DNA of 64,000 nucleotides from DATFVA01 sp963747755 (GTDB lineage: Bacteria > Bacteroidota > Ignavibacteria > Ignavibacteriales > Ignavibacteriaceae): assembly GCA_963747755.1 (NCBI GenBank), contig CAVVGK010000014.1, positions 806,001 to 870,000 of the forward strand. Reading direction: 5' to 3'. Made by a program: the position numbers and the translations under genes. Position 1 is the first letter of the stretch. Each line of letters begins with the position of its first letter. This document shows, in pieces, positions 8,304 to 16,831 of the stretch. A model generated the notes under the pieces. The model had not been told where the DNA came from, searched no databases, and was given only the letters and a program-made list of their open reading frames with translations.

Positions 8304-8877
8304 CTCAAAATTAAATCTAACCGTGAATAACCAATAATTTTCCTAAAATCAGGGTAAAAACCTCAAAAAGCTAAAGCAGAGTATCTGCTTGAAATTAAAT
8401 CAAGATATCAGAATGCTAGTAAAGAGGAGAAACAAAGGATCTTAAATGAATTTTGCCAAATATGCGGGTACAACCGTAAGTATGCGATCCATCTACTAAA
8501 TCAAAAGCAGAGGGAAAGAACCAGAAGAAAAAGAGGGCTGGCAGAAAGAAAAGTTACAATAGTCCCATCATCATTCACTTTCTGAAGATATTACTTAAGG
8601 CAACAAATTTAATCTGTTCGAAAAGGCTAAAACCAATTATTCCACTATGGCTGCCCTTTTATGAGCAGTCATTTTGCATTAAAATATCTGAACCTATCAA
8701 AATAATCGAAATATTAAACTTTCTGAATTAAATTTTGGTAACTAAAAATGTTGAATAATTATTTTATCTTCGCTTATTTTAACAGACCACGAATAAATTA
8801 TTTGTTCTTTTTATAACTGAAAGTTAGGTGCTATCATGAGTCAACGTATCAGGCTCAGGGTTAGGTTTTATTTTGAG
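8304..8877. mobile_element. Decayed insertion sequence remnant with terminal inverted repeats
   Basis: Imperfect inverted repeats of about 23 bp bound the element: left 8304-8326, beginning CTCAAAAT, and right 8855-8877, ending ATTTTGAG, with 19 or so of 23 positions matching. Between them is a broken transposase fragment. At 574 bp it is far shorter than a functional element of this kind (about 1.3-1.6 kb expected), so the middle or 3' part of the transposase has been lost. No target-site duplication is obvious. Confidence 0.6.
8358..8731 (+). pseudogene. Transposase N-terminal fragment, frameshifted (integrase-type, IS481/ISNCY-like)
   Basis: The frame starting at 8358 reads about 70 codons and contains EYLLEIKSRYQNASKEEKQR and LNEFCQICGYNRKYAIHLLN. 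This is the characteristic start of transposases that carry an N-terminal HTH before an integrase core. It then runs into a stop near 8585. A second frame continues the same family pattern (ATNLICSKRLKPIIPLWLPF) until the TAA at 8729-8731. No start codon remains and the DDE catalytic core is absent. Both frames together cover only the first third of the expected protein, so this is a non-functional relic. Confidence 0.7.
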
Positions 8878-9042
8878 TCAACTGGATCCTTCCACAACAG
8901 ATGGTATACCTTATTCCTCTTGACCAGATACATTGACTTACTCCTTTCGGAGCAAACCACTAACAAAAATTTTGCATAGTCATTTGCATAGTTGCACTAT
9001 AGAAAATCTGATATTCTAAGTTTTGCGGCTAAATCCCTTTAA

Positions 9043-9081
9043 AACAAAAAAAGCTGCAAACTTAAATAAATTCGCAGCTTT
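9043..9081 (-). terminator. Intrinsic terminator of tRNA-Leu
   Basis: Arms AAAGCTGC (9050-9057) and GCAGCTTT (9074-9081) form an 8-bp stem. On the minus strand the stem is followed by a run of seven T, immediately downstream of the tRNA-Leu gene. Confidence 0.7.
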
Positions 9082-9095
9082 AATATTTTGCCTTG

Positions 9096-9179
9096 TGCCC
9101 GAAGCAGGACTCGAACCTGTACGGGAGTTCTCCCACTAGACCCTGAACCTAGCGCGTCTACCAATTCCGCCATTCGGGC
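9096..9179 (-). tRNA. tRNA-Leu (CAG)
   Basis: A minus-strand cloverleaf with acceptor GCCCGAA/TTCGGGC, the D-arm stretch GGCGGAATTGGTAGACGCGC, and anticodon stem CTAGG/TCTAG around loop TTCAGGG, so the anticodon is CAG. It has a long variable arm (GTGGGAGAACTCCCGT region) as expected for leucine, and a T-arm GTTCGAGTCC. The discriminator base is A and CCA is not encoded. It is followed by its own terminator. Confidence 0.95.
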
Positions 9180-9250
9180 AAAACACAATTCAAAATTTGT
9201 AATGAACTATTGTATAATTCGGGTAACAAATTTACAATATCGTACTATTT

Positions 9251-9330
9251 TTTCCTAACTAATTTCAATCTCCCAGGATCTTTTCCCCTATTCAACCCCT
9301 GCACGGGGTTGGGGGCAAGGGAAAGTTAGT
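9251..9330. repeat. Nested inverted-repeat element upstream of tRNA-Leu
   Basis: A perfect inner stem CAACCCC (9293-9299) / GGGGTTG (9305-9311) lies inside weaker outer pairings (CTAACT 9255-9260 with AGTTAG 9324-9329, plus TTCCC/GGGAA). The structure sits between the PBP1A stop at 9379 and the tRNA. On the minus strand it could end the PBP1A transcript, although the U-run is poor. It may also be a dispersed intergenic repeat; no second copy lies in this window. Confidence 0.35.
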
Positions 9331-9378
9331 ATAAGAACGTTTGCTTACAAAGGTTTATTCCTTATAGGAATGCTTTAG

Positions 9379-11661
9379 TTACCAGCCGGTGTCACCTCGT
9401 TTGTCTTCTTCTTTTTTAATCTTGCCGCCGCCGGAATGGATTTCACAGTTAGGCGGGAGATTCTTCTGGTTAATTATATCGGTATATACTTCGGGACAGC
9501 TGGAGGTTGCTAGTCTTGTGTCGCCAAGATCCATAGTAGTTTTGCAGAATTCCATTGATACGATGCCGGGAGCAAGTTCAAAGTATTTAAGGGGAAGGTT
9601 TAGTTTTTTATAAACACCTTCCATAAACTTTCCCCAAATAGGTAACGCTGCCTTGGCTCCCTGTCCGTACCAGTTAGTAAACTTAACCCTGTGATCATCA
9701 AAGCCGACCCACACGCCGGCTGCCAGCTGCGGTGTGAATCCTACAAACCATGCATCGGCATAATCCTGTGTAGTACCGGTTTTGCCTGCAGCAGGGTACT
9801 GGAAATATCGTCTTAGTCCTGCACCTGTTCCGTAATTAACTACATCCTGCATCATATCTGTAACGATTGATGCCGTCTGCGGTGAGATAGCTTCTGTATA
9901 TTCCGGTGCAAATTCGGCTATTAGAATTCCGTTGTGATCTTCAATTCTCATAATTGAAATAGGTTCAACGTGAACACCCTTGTTTGCAAGTGTGCCAAAA
10001 GCGGATGTCAATTCCAGGGGAGTTACTTCAGACGTACCGAGTGCTATTGAGGGATATGGATTTACATCAGACTTAATCCCCATCTTATGAGCAAACTTAG
10101 CAACCTGTGCAGGAGGAGCAATATCACTTATTGTCATTCGTCCCGCTATAACGTTTACCGAATTCGCAAGGGCTTCACGCAGGGTCATATAGCCCCCGTA
10201 TTCATCGCCGGCATTGGAGGGCGACCAGCCTTTATAATCAAATTTCTGATCGAGAAGAGTGTATGCAGGGAAATATCCATTATCGATGGCAGTAGTATAT
10301 ACAAACGGTTTGAAGGCCGAGCCGGGCTGTCTCTTAATACCCGTAACATGATTTAATCCCCGCCCGAAGTTCTGATTTTGTCCGCCTACCATCGCACGAA
10401 TCTGCCCGTTGGAAGGATCGATAACAACAAACCCTACTTCAACCTTTGCGGCATCTTTTTTTACTGAGTCAATAAAAGTTTCACGGTTCTTCATCCGGTT
10501 ATATATTGATGCCCGCTGTTCTTTTGAGGTACCTTTCTTGTATTCGGGAGAGTCTTTTATAGCCCTATTGAGAAGATTTGCCAGAAGGCTTTTATTTTTG
10601 CTCCAGCTCCAGTTTTTATCAAATAGCTTCTGGTATTCTGCCAGGTGCTCCTCACAAGCCTTATTGGCTATTTTTTGCATTCTCATATCGACCGAGGTGT
10701 AGATGTTGAGACCGTCCCGGTAAAGATCATAGCCGTACTTGTTAGCTGTTGCCATCATCTGCTGGCGTATATATTCCATAAAATGAGGGGCTATAGATTT
10801 GACGCCTCCCACTCTTTCGGTAGTAAGAACGATAGGCTGCTTTTTCAAGTCCTGATACCTTTCCTCACCGAGGTAGCCAACGTTCACCATATTGGCCATA
10901 ACAAGGTTTCTCCTTGCGAGGGCATTGTCGTAATGGGTTACCGGATCATAATTGGCAGAGGATTTAAGGAGCGCAATAAAAAGTGCAGATTCCGGAATTG
11001 TTAGTTCGGAAGCATCTTTTCCGAAATATTCCTGTGCTGCCGACTCGATACCATAGGCACCTTTACCGAAGTAGGATACATTCAGGTATAGCTCAAGAAT
11101 TTCGTCCTTTGTATAAGTCTTTTCGATCTGGATGGCAGTTATCCATTCTCTTATTTTCCTCACCCCGGTTTCAAAGATATTTTCGTTCCGGCTTTTCAGC
11201 TTGTAAAGATTTTTTGCCAGCTGCTGAGTAATTGTACTGGCACCCTCACGTGAAAAGGTAAACACATTCTTTACCATTGCTTTGGCGAAGCGTGATAAAT
11301 CCACGCCCCAGTGATCATAAAATCGTCTGTCTTCTGTTGCAATTAATGCTTCGACTAAAGGTTTGGGAATACTGTCAATAGTGGTTTCAACCCGGTTTTC
11401 TATAAAAAACTGACCGAGCACATCGCCATCCACCGAATACACCTTGCTGGCCAGAACAGGTTTGGGATTTTCCAGCTCTTCCAGTGAAGGGAGTCCGCTG
11501 AAAATAAAAACCGCAAAGGAGAGGAAGAGAACCAGTATAATTCCTCCGGCAATCAGTTTGTTACGTTGAGTGTTAGGGTTTCTCTTTCTTTTTTTATTTC
11601 TGTATTTCGGATCGCTGAAATATTTTTTCATATCAGAATCTGAAATCTTCTTTTTTGCCAT
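9379..11661 (-). CDS. mrcA: Class A penicillin-binding protein (PBP1A family)
   Basis: A 760-aa bifunctional peptidoglycan synthase. It has a short, very basic cytoplasmic tail (residues 1-32), a TM anchor at about 33-53, and a GT51 glycosyltransferase domain with catalytic Glu in ATEDRRFYDHWG (about 110) and the GASTITQQLAKNLY motif. The transpeptidase domain has SAFK (about residue 443), SVN and KTGTT (about 625). Both activities look intact: polymerisation of lipid II and cross-linking in the periplasm. It starts 3 bp after the stop of the LpxH-type phosphoesterase gene, so the pair is probably co-transcribed. Length is normal for the family; the C-terminal tail is short and polar. Confidence 0.93.
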   Translation of the reverse strand: MAKKKISDSDMKKYFSDPKYRNKKRKRNPNTQRNKLIAGGIILVLFLSFAVFIFSGLPSLEELENPKPVLASKVYSVDGDVLGQFFIENRVETTIDSIPKPLVEALIATEDRRFYDHWGVDLSRFAKAMVKNVFTFSREGASTITQQLAKNLYKLKSRNENIFETGVRKIREWITAIQIEKTYTKDEILELYLNVSYFGKGAYGIESAAQEYFGKDASELTIPESALFIALLKSSANYDPVTHYDNALARRNLVMANMVNVGYLGEERYQDLKKQPIVLTTERVGGVKSIAPHFMEYIRQQMMATANKYGYDLYRDGLNIYTSVDMRMQKIANKACEEHLAEYQKLFDKNWSWSKNKSLLANLLNRAIKDSPEYKKGTSKEQRASIYNRMKNRETFIDSVKKDAAKVEVGFVVIDPSNGQIRAMVGGQNQNFGRGLNHVTGIKRQPGSAFKPFVYTTAIDNGYFPAYTLLDQKFDYKGWSPSNAGDEYGGYMTLREALANSVNVIAGRMTISDIAPPAQVAKFAHKMGIKSDVNPYPSIALGTSEVTPLELTSAFGTLANKGVHVEPISIMRIEDHNGILIAEFAPEYTEAISPQTASIVTDMMQDVVNYGTGAGLRRYFQYPAAGKTGTTQDYADAWFVGFTPQLAAGVWVGFDDHRVKFTNWYGQGAKAALPIWGKFMEGVYKKLNLPLKYFELAPGIVSMEFCKTTMDLGDTRLATSSCPEVYTDIINQKNLPPNCEIHSGGGKIKKEEDKRGDTGW

Positions 11662-11664
11662 TTC

Positions 11665-12399
11665 TTATTTCCAGTCTACAATTTCAAAATTACCGTCACG
11701 ATAGATCCCGTAACAGGGGGCATCAAGCCAGGAGCCAAGGTTAATGTAAGCTCCGTTTTTATATTTCTCAAACTGTCTTTCATGCAGGTGGCCGAATATC
11801 ACGTAATCAAAACCTTCATCTAATTTCCTGCAGGCTGCTTCGTACAAACCATCGATCTCACCGTAATCTTTTTTTGCGGTATACTCACGACTTGTTTTAC
11901 TTGTGCCGCTGGCAATTGCAATACCAATATCAGGATGAACCCATGAATACAAAGTCTGCAGCGTTTTGTTCCGCATTATTTTCTTGAGAATGTTGTACCC
12001 CATATCATTCTTTACCATTCCGTCGCCATGCCCGATAAAAAATCTCTTCCCGTTCAGCTCTCTTTCTATAGGATCATCATACATCATCGCTCCGATTTCC
12101 TTCTCAAAAAAATCGCCATGCATAAAATCGTGATTGCCGATAAAATAATGAACCTTTATCCCGGCCTCGGTAATATCCTGCAGCGCCGTTAAGGTTCTGA
12201 AATATCCTTTCTGATAAACTCTTTTATATTCGAACCAGTAATCGAACAAATCACCTACAATAAATAGTTCTGCTGCTTCACTTTTTGCGAATTCGAGAAA
12301 GCGAACCAGCTGACGTTCTTTTTTGTCCTCTATTTCCCTGGACCGCAGACCGAGGTGGATATCGGATATGAATAGGTATGAATCTTTCACTAAAGCCAA
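11665..12399 (-). CDS. lpxH: UDP-2,3-diacylglucosamine diphosphatase (LpxH-type metallophosphoesterase)
   Basis: A 244-aa calcineurin-like phosphoesterase with the full metal-binding signature: SDIHLG, VGDLFDYWFEY, GNHDFMHG, IGHGDG and FGHLHERQ. The GDLFDYWFEY and GHGDG spacing is that of LpxH/LpxH2, which removes UMP from UDP-2,3-diacyl-GlcN in lipid A synthesis at the inner membrane face. The start is uncertain: TTG at 12399 or GTG at 12390; neither has a strong Shine-Dalgarno, and both precede the SDIHLG strand sensibly. It lies directly upstream of the PBP1A gene. Confidence 0.8.
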   Translation of the reverse strand: MALVKDSYLFISDIHLGLRSREIEDKKERQLVRFLEFAKSEAAELFIVGDLFDYWFEYKRVYQKGYFRTLTALQDITEAGIKVHYFIGNHDFMHGDFFEKEIGAMMYDDPIERELNGKRFFIGHGDGMVKNDMGYNILKKIMRNKTLQTLYSWVHPDIGIAIASGTSKTSREYTAKKDYGEIDGLYEAACRKLDEGFDYVIFGHLHERQFEKYKNGAYINLGSWLDAPCYGIYRDGNFEIVDWK

Positions 12400-12499
12400 A
12401 ATTGATTGTTTATAAATTTAATCAATGACACTTAGAAAGTAAAAACCAAATTTAAGCTCTAATTTCAGAAATAAACCATTCACGATCTACTAACCGCCT

Positions 12500-12554
12500 A
12501 CCTCCGCTTCACCTCCGCTTCACCTCCGCTTCACATACGCTTCACATACGCTTC
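12500..12554. repeat. Five tandem 11-bp repeats
   Basis: Five consecutive 11-bp units: three of ACCTCCGCTTC and two of ACATACGCTTC. The 11-bp period is exact and the two variants form two blocks, so the array grew by slippage or unequal crossing-over. It lies between lpxH and the M1 peptidase gene, both on the minus strand. Confidence 0.85.
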
Positions 12555-12634
12555 AATTACAAGTAGATAAACAGACTCCTGCGGGTAAAGTACGTTCAAA
12601 TTACAAGTAGATAAGCAGATTTCTGCGGGAAAAG
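12555..12634. repeat. Two direct 36-bp repeats next to the 11-bp array
   Basis: Copies at 12555-12590 and 12599-12634 both read AATTACAAGTAGATAA, then CAGA, then CTGCGGG, with a few differences, at a 44-bp period. The spacer ends in GTTCAA, echoing the end of the 11-bp unit, so the whole 12500-12634 block looks like one expanded repeat region. It is non-coding, immediately downstream of the M1 peptidase stop. Confidence 0.75.
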
Positions 12635-12639
12635 AGGAT

Positions 12640-14415
12640 TTATTCCTGGTTTAGACTGAAGTAGACGAGCAGATGATTCTCCGGATCGGGAATCACTTCA
12701 ATAGGGGCAAAATCGAGCGAAAAACTGTATTTTCCGCTGATTTGACTGAGGTGCACCTTTTTAGTTACCGTTTCACCGCTTTCCGACTTAAATGAGAACC
12801 CAATCGGCAGATCATAATCATTATAACCTTTTTCAATTTGCTCAAGCCTAAGGGTAACATCATATTTTCCGGAAACACTTTCCGACTTCCAGGAATAATC
12901 TATATGAGGAATGTTATTCCCGGTGAAAACCCATTGTTTAAAAAACTGATCAAGGCTTCTCCCGGAGGTTTCTTCGCATACATCCTTGAAGTCATCAGTA
13001 GAAGCATTCTTATATTTATATTTCTGATAATAATTACGCAGCGTACTGAAAAAAGCATCATCCCCTATCTCCCACCTCAGCATATTCAGAACCCAAGCAC
13101 CTTTATCATAAACAAGCGGACTAAACAGATCGTCGCCCGGGTTATAGAGTGCGCCAGAAAAACTCTCATCAAATTTACTCATCATAGAAGAACGGAGAGC
13201 TTTTTCTCCGGCAAGGTGTTCTGAATAGAGAGCTTCGCAATAAGTCGCAAACCCTTCATTCAGCCAGATATCTTTCCAGGTGGCGGGTCCCACGGCATCT
13301 CCGAACCACTGATGCGCCAGTTCGTGCACATAGACATCTGTAAAAAACCTTCTGCCGCTGACAAAATTGGAACCTATCCCTGTGAGAGTCTGGTGCTCCA
13401 TCGCACCCATCTGCCACAGGAATTCAGCCACGCCGTACTTTTCTTTTATAAAAGGATATTCACCGAATGTTTTTGAAAAGAAATCAATCATCCCGGTATG
13501 GCCGTCGAAATCAATTTTAGCATTCTCTTGGTCTTCAGGGAAAGCATAATATTCTACCGGCATTGTATCCTGCTTATCCTGTGAAATGTAAGTATCGGTA
13601 AAATTTGTATAGACGGATGAGTAAAGACAAATAAGGTATGTTGAAATCGGGTAGAGCGTTTTCCAGTGATAGGTTCTCCTTGCTCCTTCTGTTGACGTGC
13701 TCATTAAGATGCCGTTAGAGGCGGAGATAAAAGCGGTATCATTCGTAATGGCTATATCAAGTAAGGCCTTATCCGAAGGGAGATCATTACAGGGGAACCA
13801 GGTTGATGCATAGTTTGGTTCGCTCAAATTATAGACGATCCAGTGTCCGTATTTCTTCCCGAAACTGAAAGAGCCGAGTCCCCTTCTTTCCGGTTTCCCC
13901 TCATACTTAATCTCAATATTAAAAGTATCAGGGAGGGATACAGCCAAGGCTTCAATTTTAAGTCTGGTATCTTCATTCTTAAACTGTACAGGTTTTCCAT
14001 CCAGCAGAAGAGAAGTCACTGTCATATTATCATAGAGATTCAGGTCAATTTCATTAAGGTTCTTATCCTTCAGAACCGCTTGAATAACCACGTCTCCTTT
14101 TAGAAGCTGATCTTCTGGGTAAAGATCCAGGTTTATATCATAATGAAGGACATCGAGCTGATACTGGGCATCAGAAATATAATCGGCAGGTACTGATACG
14201 GAAGGAATAGTACCCGGCTTATTATTTATGCGGGTTCCTTTTGCCAGGGAAGTCTGTATGCTCTGTTTAAGCGGCGATAGCGCGAAGTACCAGCCTGCAG
14301 CAAAGAAGACGATAAACAGAAGCGCCGAAATAATTTTAATTCTCCGGTTCATACTTCCAGATCTTGTTATTTTAGAATTGTTTACACCAGCTAATGAAAG
14401 TGACTTGTCTAACAT
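12640..14415 (-). CDS. M1 family aminopeptidase, membrane-anchored
   Basis: A 591-aa gluzincin. An N-terminal TM or signal anchor (about 26-45) suggests a periplasmic, membrane-tethered enzyme. The zinc site is HELAH (about residues 362-366) with the downstream ligand Glu in WLNEGFATYCEA, and a catalytic Tyr region follows. The exopeptidase motif normally reading GAMEN here reads GAMEH. M1 enzymes release N-terminal residues from peptides. The domain order (beta saddle, thermolysin-like domain) is complete, but the C-terminal helical domain is short, so this is a compact M1 form. Confidence 0.85.
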   Translation of the reverse strand: MLDKSLSLAGVNNSKITRSGSMNRRIKIISALLFIVFFAAGWYFALSPLKQSIQTSLAKGTRINNKPGTIPSVSVPADYISDAQYQLDVLHYDINLDLYPEDQLLKGDVVIQAVLKDKNLNEIDLNLYDNMTVTSLLLDGKPVQFKNEDTRLKIEALAVSLPDTFNIEIKYEGKPERRGLGSFSFGKKYGHWIVYNLSEPNYASTWFPCNDLPSDKALLDIAITNDTAFISASNGILMSTSTEGARRTYHWKTLYPISTYLICLYSSVYTNFTDTYISQDKQDTMPVEYYAFPEDQENAKIDFDGHTGMIDFFSKTFGEYPFIKEKYGVAEFLWQMGAMEHQTLTGIGSNFVSGRRFFTDVYVHELAHQWFGDAVGPATWKDIWLNEGFATYCEALYSEHLAGEKALRSSMMSKFDESFSGALYNPGDDLFSPLVYDKGAWVLNMLRWEIGDDAFFSTLRNYYQKYKYKNASTDDFKDVCEETSGRSLDQFFKQWVFTGNNIPHIDYSWKSESVSGKYDVTLRLEQIEKGYNDYDLPIGFSFKSESGETVTKKVHLSQISGKYSFSLDFAPIEVIPDPENHLLVYFSLNQE

Positions 14416-14529
14416 AATTAGTAATTTCTTTACCTGTAAATAAAATTAACAATTTCGTTAATTGCCAATCAAATCATAATTGGATATATTAAAAGCCAAC
14501 ACATTCTAAAACATGAGGGTCATAAATAT

Positions 14530-15774
14530 ATGACATTTCCCGGATCTTCGATTCTTCGCGACACAGTTACAATGCTGCTTGCCGGAGGACAGGGAGAAAG
14601 GCTGTATCCATTAACCCAGCCAAGAAGTAAACCTTCAGTACCATTTGGAGGAAAATACAGGATCATTGATTTTGCATTATCCAACTGTCTTAACTCGGGG
14701 CTCAGAAGAATCTACGTTTTAACTCAGTATAAATCTGATTCACTTAACCAGCATCTATACGAGGCCTGGAGTATCTTTAATCCCGAATTGGGCGAATTCA
14801 TTTACAACGTTCCTCCGCAGCGGAAACTTAACAATGACTGGTACATGGGAACGGCAAATGCAATATATCAAAATATGAATCTTTTTTCTGCCGATAAAAG
14901 GGCTAAATGGGTACTTGTATTAAGCGGAGATCATATTTATAAGATGGATTACCTGAAAATGCTTCAGTATCATGTGGATACGAAGGCTGCGATGTCCATA
15001 GCCTGTATTGACGTACCTAAAGATGAAGCCCACAGGTTCGGTATAGTGGGAGTTGATAAGAATTATCACGTTCAGTCGTTCATAGAGAAACCACCTAAAC
15101 CTCCTGAGATACCTGACAAGCCGGGATTTTCTTTTATAAATATGGGTATCTATGTTTTTAATGCTGATATCCTACGTGAAATCCTGGTTGATATGGAGAA
15201 TAAAAAGATTAAGAATCACGACTTTGGGCACGATGTAATCCCCTATTTGGTAAAGGGGGAAAAAGATGTTCTTGCCTACCCATTCCATGACGAAAATAAA
15301 AAACAGAAGCCTTACTGGAAGGACATTGGAACGCTCGACAGTTATTTTGAAGCAAGTATGGACCTTATAAGTGTTACCCCTGAATTTAACATGTATGACC
15401 AGAGCTGGCCTATGAGAACCTACCAGTACCAATTTCCTCCGGCTAAAACAGTCTCCCACGAAGGAGAACGTGTGGGAAGGACTTTGAATTCTCTTATATG
15501 CGATGGGTCCATTGTATCCGGCGGACTTGTAGAAAGGTCGCTGCTTGGACCTAATGTAAAGGTTAACAGTTATAGCTATATCACCGATTCCATTATAATG
15601 AATAATTGCAATATCGGACGCCATGCACGCATCCGCAGGGCGATCATCGATAAAAATGTAAATGTTCCGGAGGGATATGAAATAGGGTTTGATCTGGACG
15701 GAGATAAAAAGAAGTTCACAGTAACCGAAAGCGGAATCGTGGTTATCGCCAAGAATCATGTTCTGCCTGTATAA
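14530..15774 (+). CDS. glgC: Glucose-1-phosphate adenylyltransferase
   Basis: A 414-aa ADP-glucose pyrophosphorylase. The N-terminal nucleotidyltransferase signature is clear: LAGGQGERLYPLT, then RSKPSVPFGGKYRIIDFALS, YMGTANAIYQN and the SGDHIYKMDY metal/substrate loop. The C-terminal quarter is a left-handed beta-helix (SYITDSIIMNNCNIG, HARIRRAIIDKN). It makes ADP-glucose from ATP and glucose-1-phosphate for glycogen synthesis. The ATG at 14530 has a GAGGG Shine-Dalgarno. A Nudix gene follows 21 bp downstream on the same strand. Confidence 0.95.
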   Translation: MTFPGSSILRDTVTMLLAGGQGERLYPLTQPRSKPSVPFGGKYRIIDFALSNCLNSGLRRIYVLTQYKSDSLNQHLYEAWSIFNPELGEFIYNVPPQRKLNNDWYMGTANAIYQNMNLFSADKRAKWVLVLSGDHIYKMDYLKMLQYHVDTKAAMSIACIDVPKDEAHRFGIVGVDKNYHVQSFIEKPPKPPEIPDKPGFSFINMGIYVFNADILREILVDMENKKIKNHDFGHDVIPYLVKGEKDVLAYPFHDENKKQKPYWKDIGTLDSYFEASMDLISVTPEFNMYDQSWPMRTYQYQFPPAKTVSHEGERVGRTLNSLICDGSIVSGGLVERSLLGPNVKVNSYSYITDSIIMNNCNIGRHARIRRAIIDKNVNVPEGYEIGFDLDGDKKKFTVTESGIVVIAKNHVLPV

Positions 15775-15795
15775 TTCTAAGGAGAGCTTATCAGG

Positions 15796-16206
15796 TTGAG
15801 ACTGGAATTCAACTTTAAACAATCCGGAGTAATTCCCTACCGAAAAAATAACGGAGTTCTTGAGATCCTTTTAATAACATCCATCAAGAGAAAAAAGTGG
15901 ATCATACCGAAGGGTTATATCGAGTTCAATCTTTCCCCTTTTGAATCAGCAAAAAAAGAAGCATTTGAAGAAGCAGGCATAATAGGATCAAACGAGACTA
16001 TTGAACTTGGGGCCGTAGAACTGAAGAAAGGTATTGGGGTTACGCATATGAAAATATTCTCAATGGAAGTAATCAAGATGCTTGATGATTATCCGGAGAA
16101 AGAGCTCCGAAAGAGAAAATGGTTTAATACAGAGGAAGCTGCTTCAAAAGTTACACTTTCCGGGATTCCAGCGATGATCACTACTCTGCAGAATAGTGTT
16201 AAATAG
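15796..16206 (+). CDS. Nudix hydrolase (diphosphoinositol/Ap4A-type subfamily)
   Basis: A 136-aa Nudix protein starting at TTG 15796, with an AAGGAGAG Shine-Dalgarno. KWIIPKGYIE followed by ESAKKEAFEEAGI aligns with the Nudix box GX5EX7REUXEEXGU. The EAFEEAG metal-binding Glu pair is present, but the first box Glu is replaced by Leu and the Arg by Lys. The pattern of a basic strand before PKG resembles diphosphoinositol-polyphosphate/diadenosine hydrolases. It is coupled to glgC; sugar-nucleotide clean-up is a possible role but not shown. Its 3' end overlaps the end of recX by 8 bp on the opposite strand. Confidence 0.75.
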   Translation: MRLEFNFKQSGVIPYRKNNGVLEILLITSIKRKKWIIPKGYIEFNLSPFESAKKEAFEEAGIIGSNETIELGAVELKKGIGVTHMKIFSMEVIKMLDDYPEKELRKRKWFNTEEAASKVTLSGIPAMITTLQNSVK

Positions 16207-16831
16207 GTTCGTCCTCATCTATTAGTTTTTTGATCACTTCCCTTATAATATCGTATTCATAACCCTTTGACAATAAGTAGCTGTAGAGTTTGGAGGATAG
16301 TACCCGCTTTTCGTAATTCCTTCCGGATAAAACTTTTAATTTTTTTTTGGCCAGTGCTTCAGCATTGTCCAAAGATGACGGATCTTCTTTATTGATAATT
16401 TCGTCGATCATCCCCGCGGGAATCCCTTTTCTGAACAATTCAGATTTTATCTTGTTCTTACCCCATGACTTTAACCTGATCTTTTCTTCAGCATACTGTT
16501 TTCCAAATTCATAATCATCAATGAACTTTTTTTCTCTGAGAGAGTCGAGTACCTCACTGATAAGTTCCTTATCATATTTCTTTCTCAAAAGTTTAAGTCT
16601 TAATTCATTATATGAGTGAAGCCTTCTACCAAGGTAATCAAACGCCTTCTTCTTTATAAAATACTTCTGATTCTCCCTTACTAAAAAAGAAAAACCGTCT
16701 TCAGATATTTCCATATCTTTTCTCAGACGGTTTTGCAAAAATACTTCGTACGAAAGGTACAGTTTTTCCTGGTTGTCAAGATAGACAATTACATTCACAT
16801 CATCTTTCTTCACAACTCTTTCAATCTTCAT
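16199..16831 (-). CDS. recX: Regulatory protein RecX
   Basis: A 210-aa protein made of three-helix RecX repeats: AFDYLGRRLHSYNELRLKLL, KKFIDDYEFGKQYAEEKI with KSELFRKGI, and a third near the C-terminus (YSYLLSKGYEYDIIREVIKK). RecX binds RecA filaments and inhibits recombinase and co-protease activity. Its ATG overlaps the recA stop codon in a TAATG arrangement, so translation is coupled to recA. The extra N-terminal ~55 residues form a beta-rich stretch seen in longer RecX proteins. Confidence 0.9.
   Translation of the reverse strand: MKIERVVKKDDVNVIVYLDNQEKLYLSYEVFLQNRLRKDMEISEDGFSFLVRENQKYFIKKKAFDYLGRRLHSYNELRLKLLRKKYDKELISEVLDSLREKKFIDDYEFGKQYAEEKIRLKSWGKNKIKSELFRKGIPAGMIDEIINKEDPSSLDNAEALAKKKLKVLSGRNYEKRVLSSKLYSYLLSKGYEYDIIREVIKKLIDEDEPI

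Noticed and set aside
12500..12634. Repeat block as a CRISPR array
   Set aside because: Units are 11 bp and contiguous, with no spacers; the 36-bp repeats occur only twice and no cas genes are nearby.
15172..15822. Long minus-strand frame (216 codons) opposite glgC
   Set aside because: It lies entirely antisense to a highly conserved gene apart from a few codons and has no recognisable domain or start signal.
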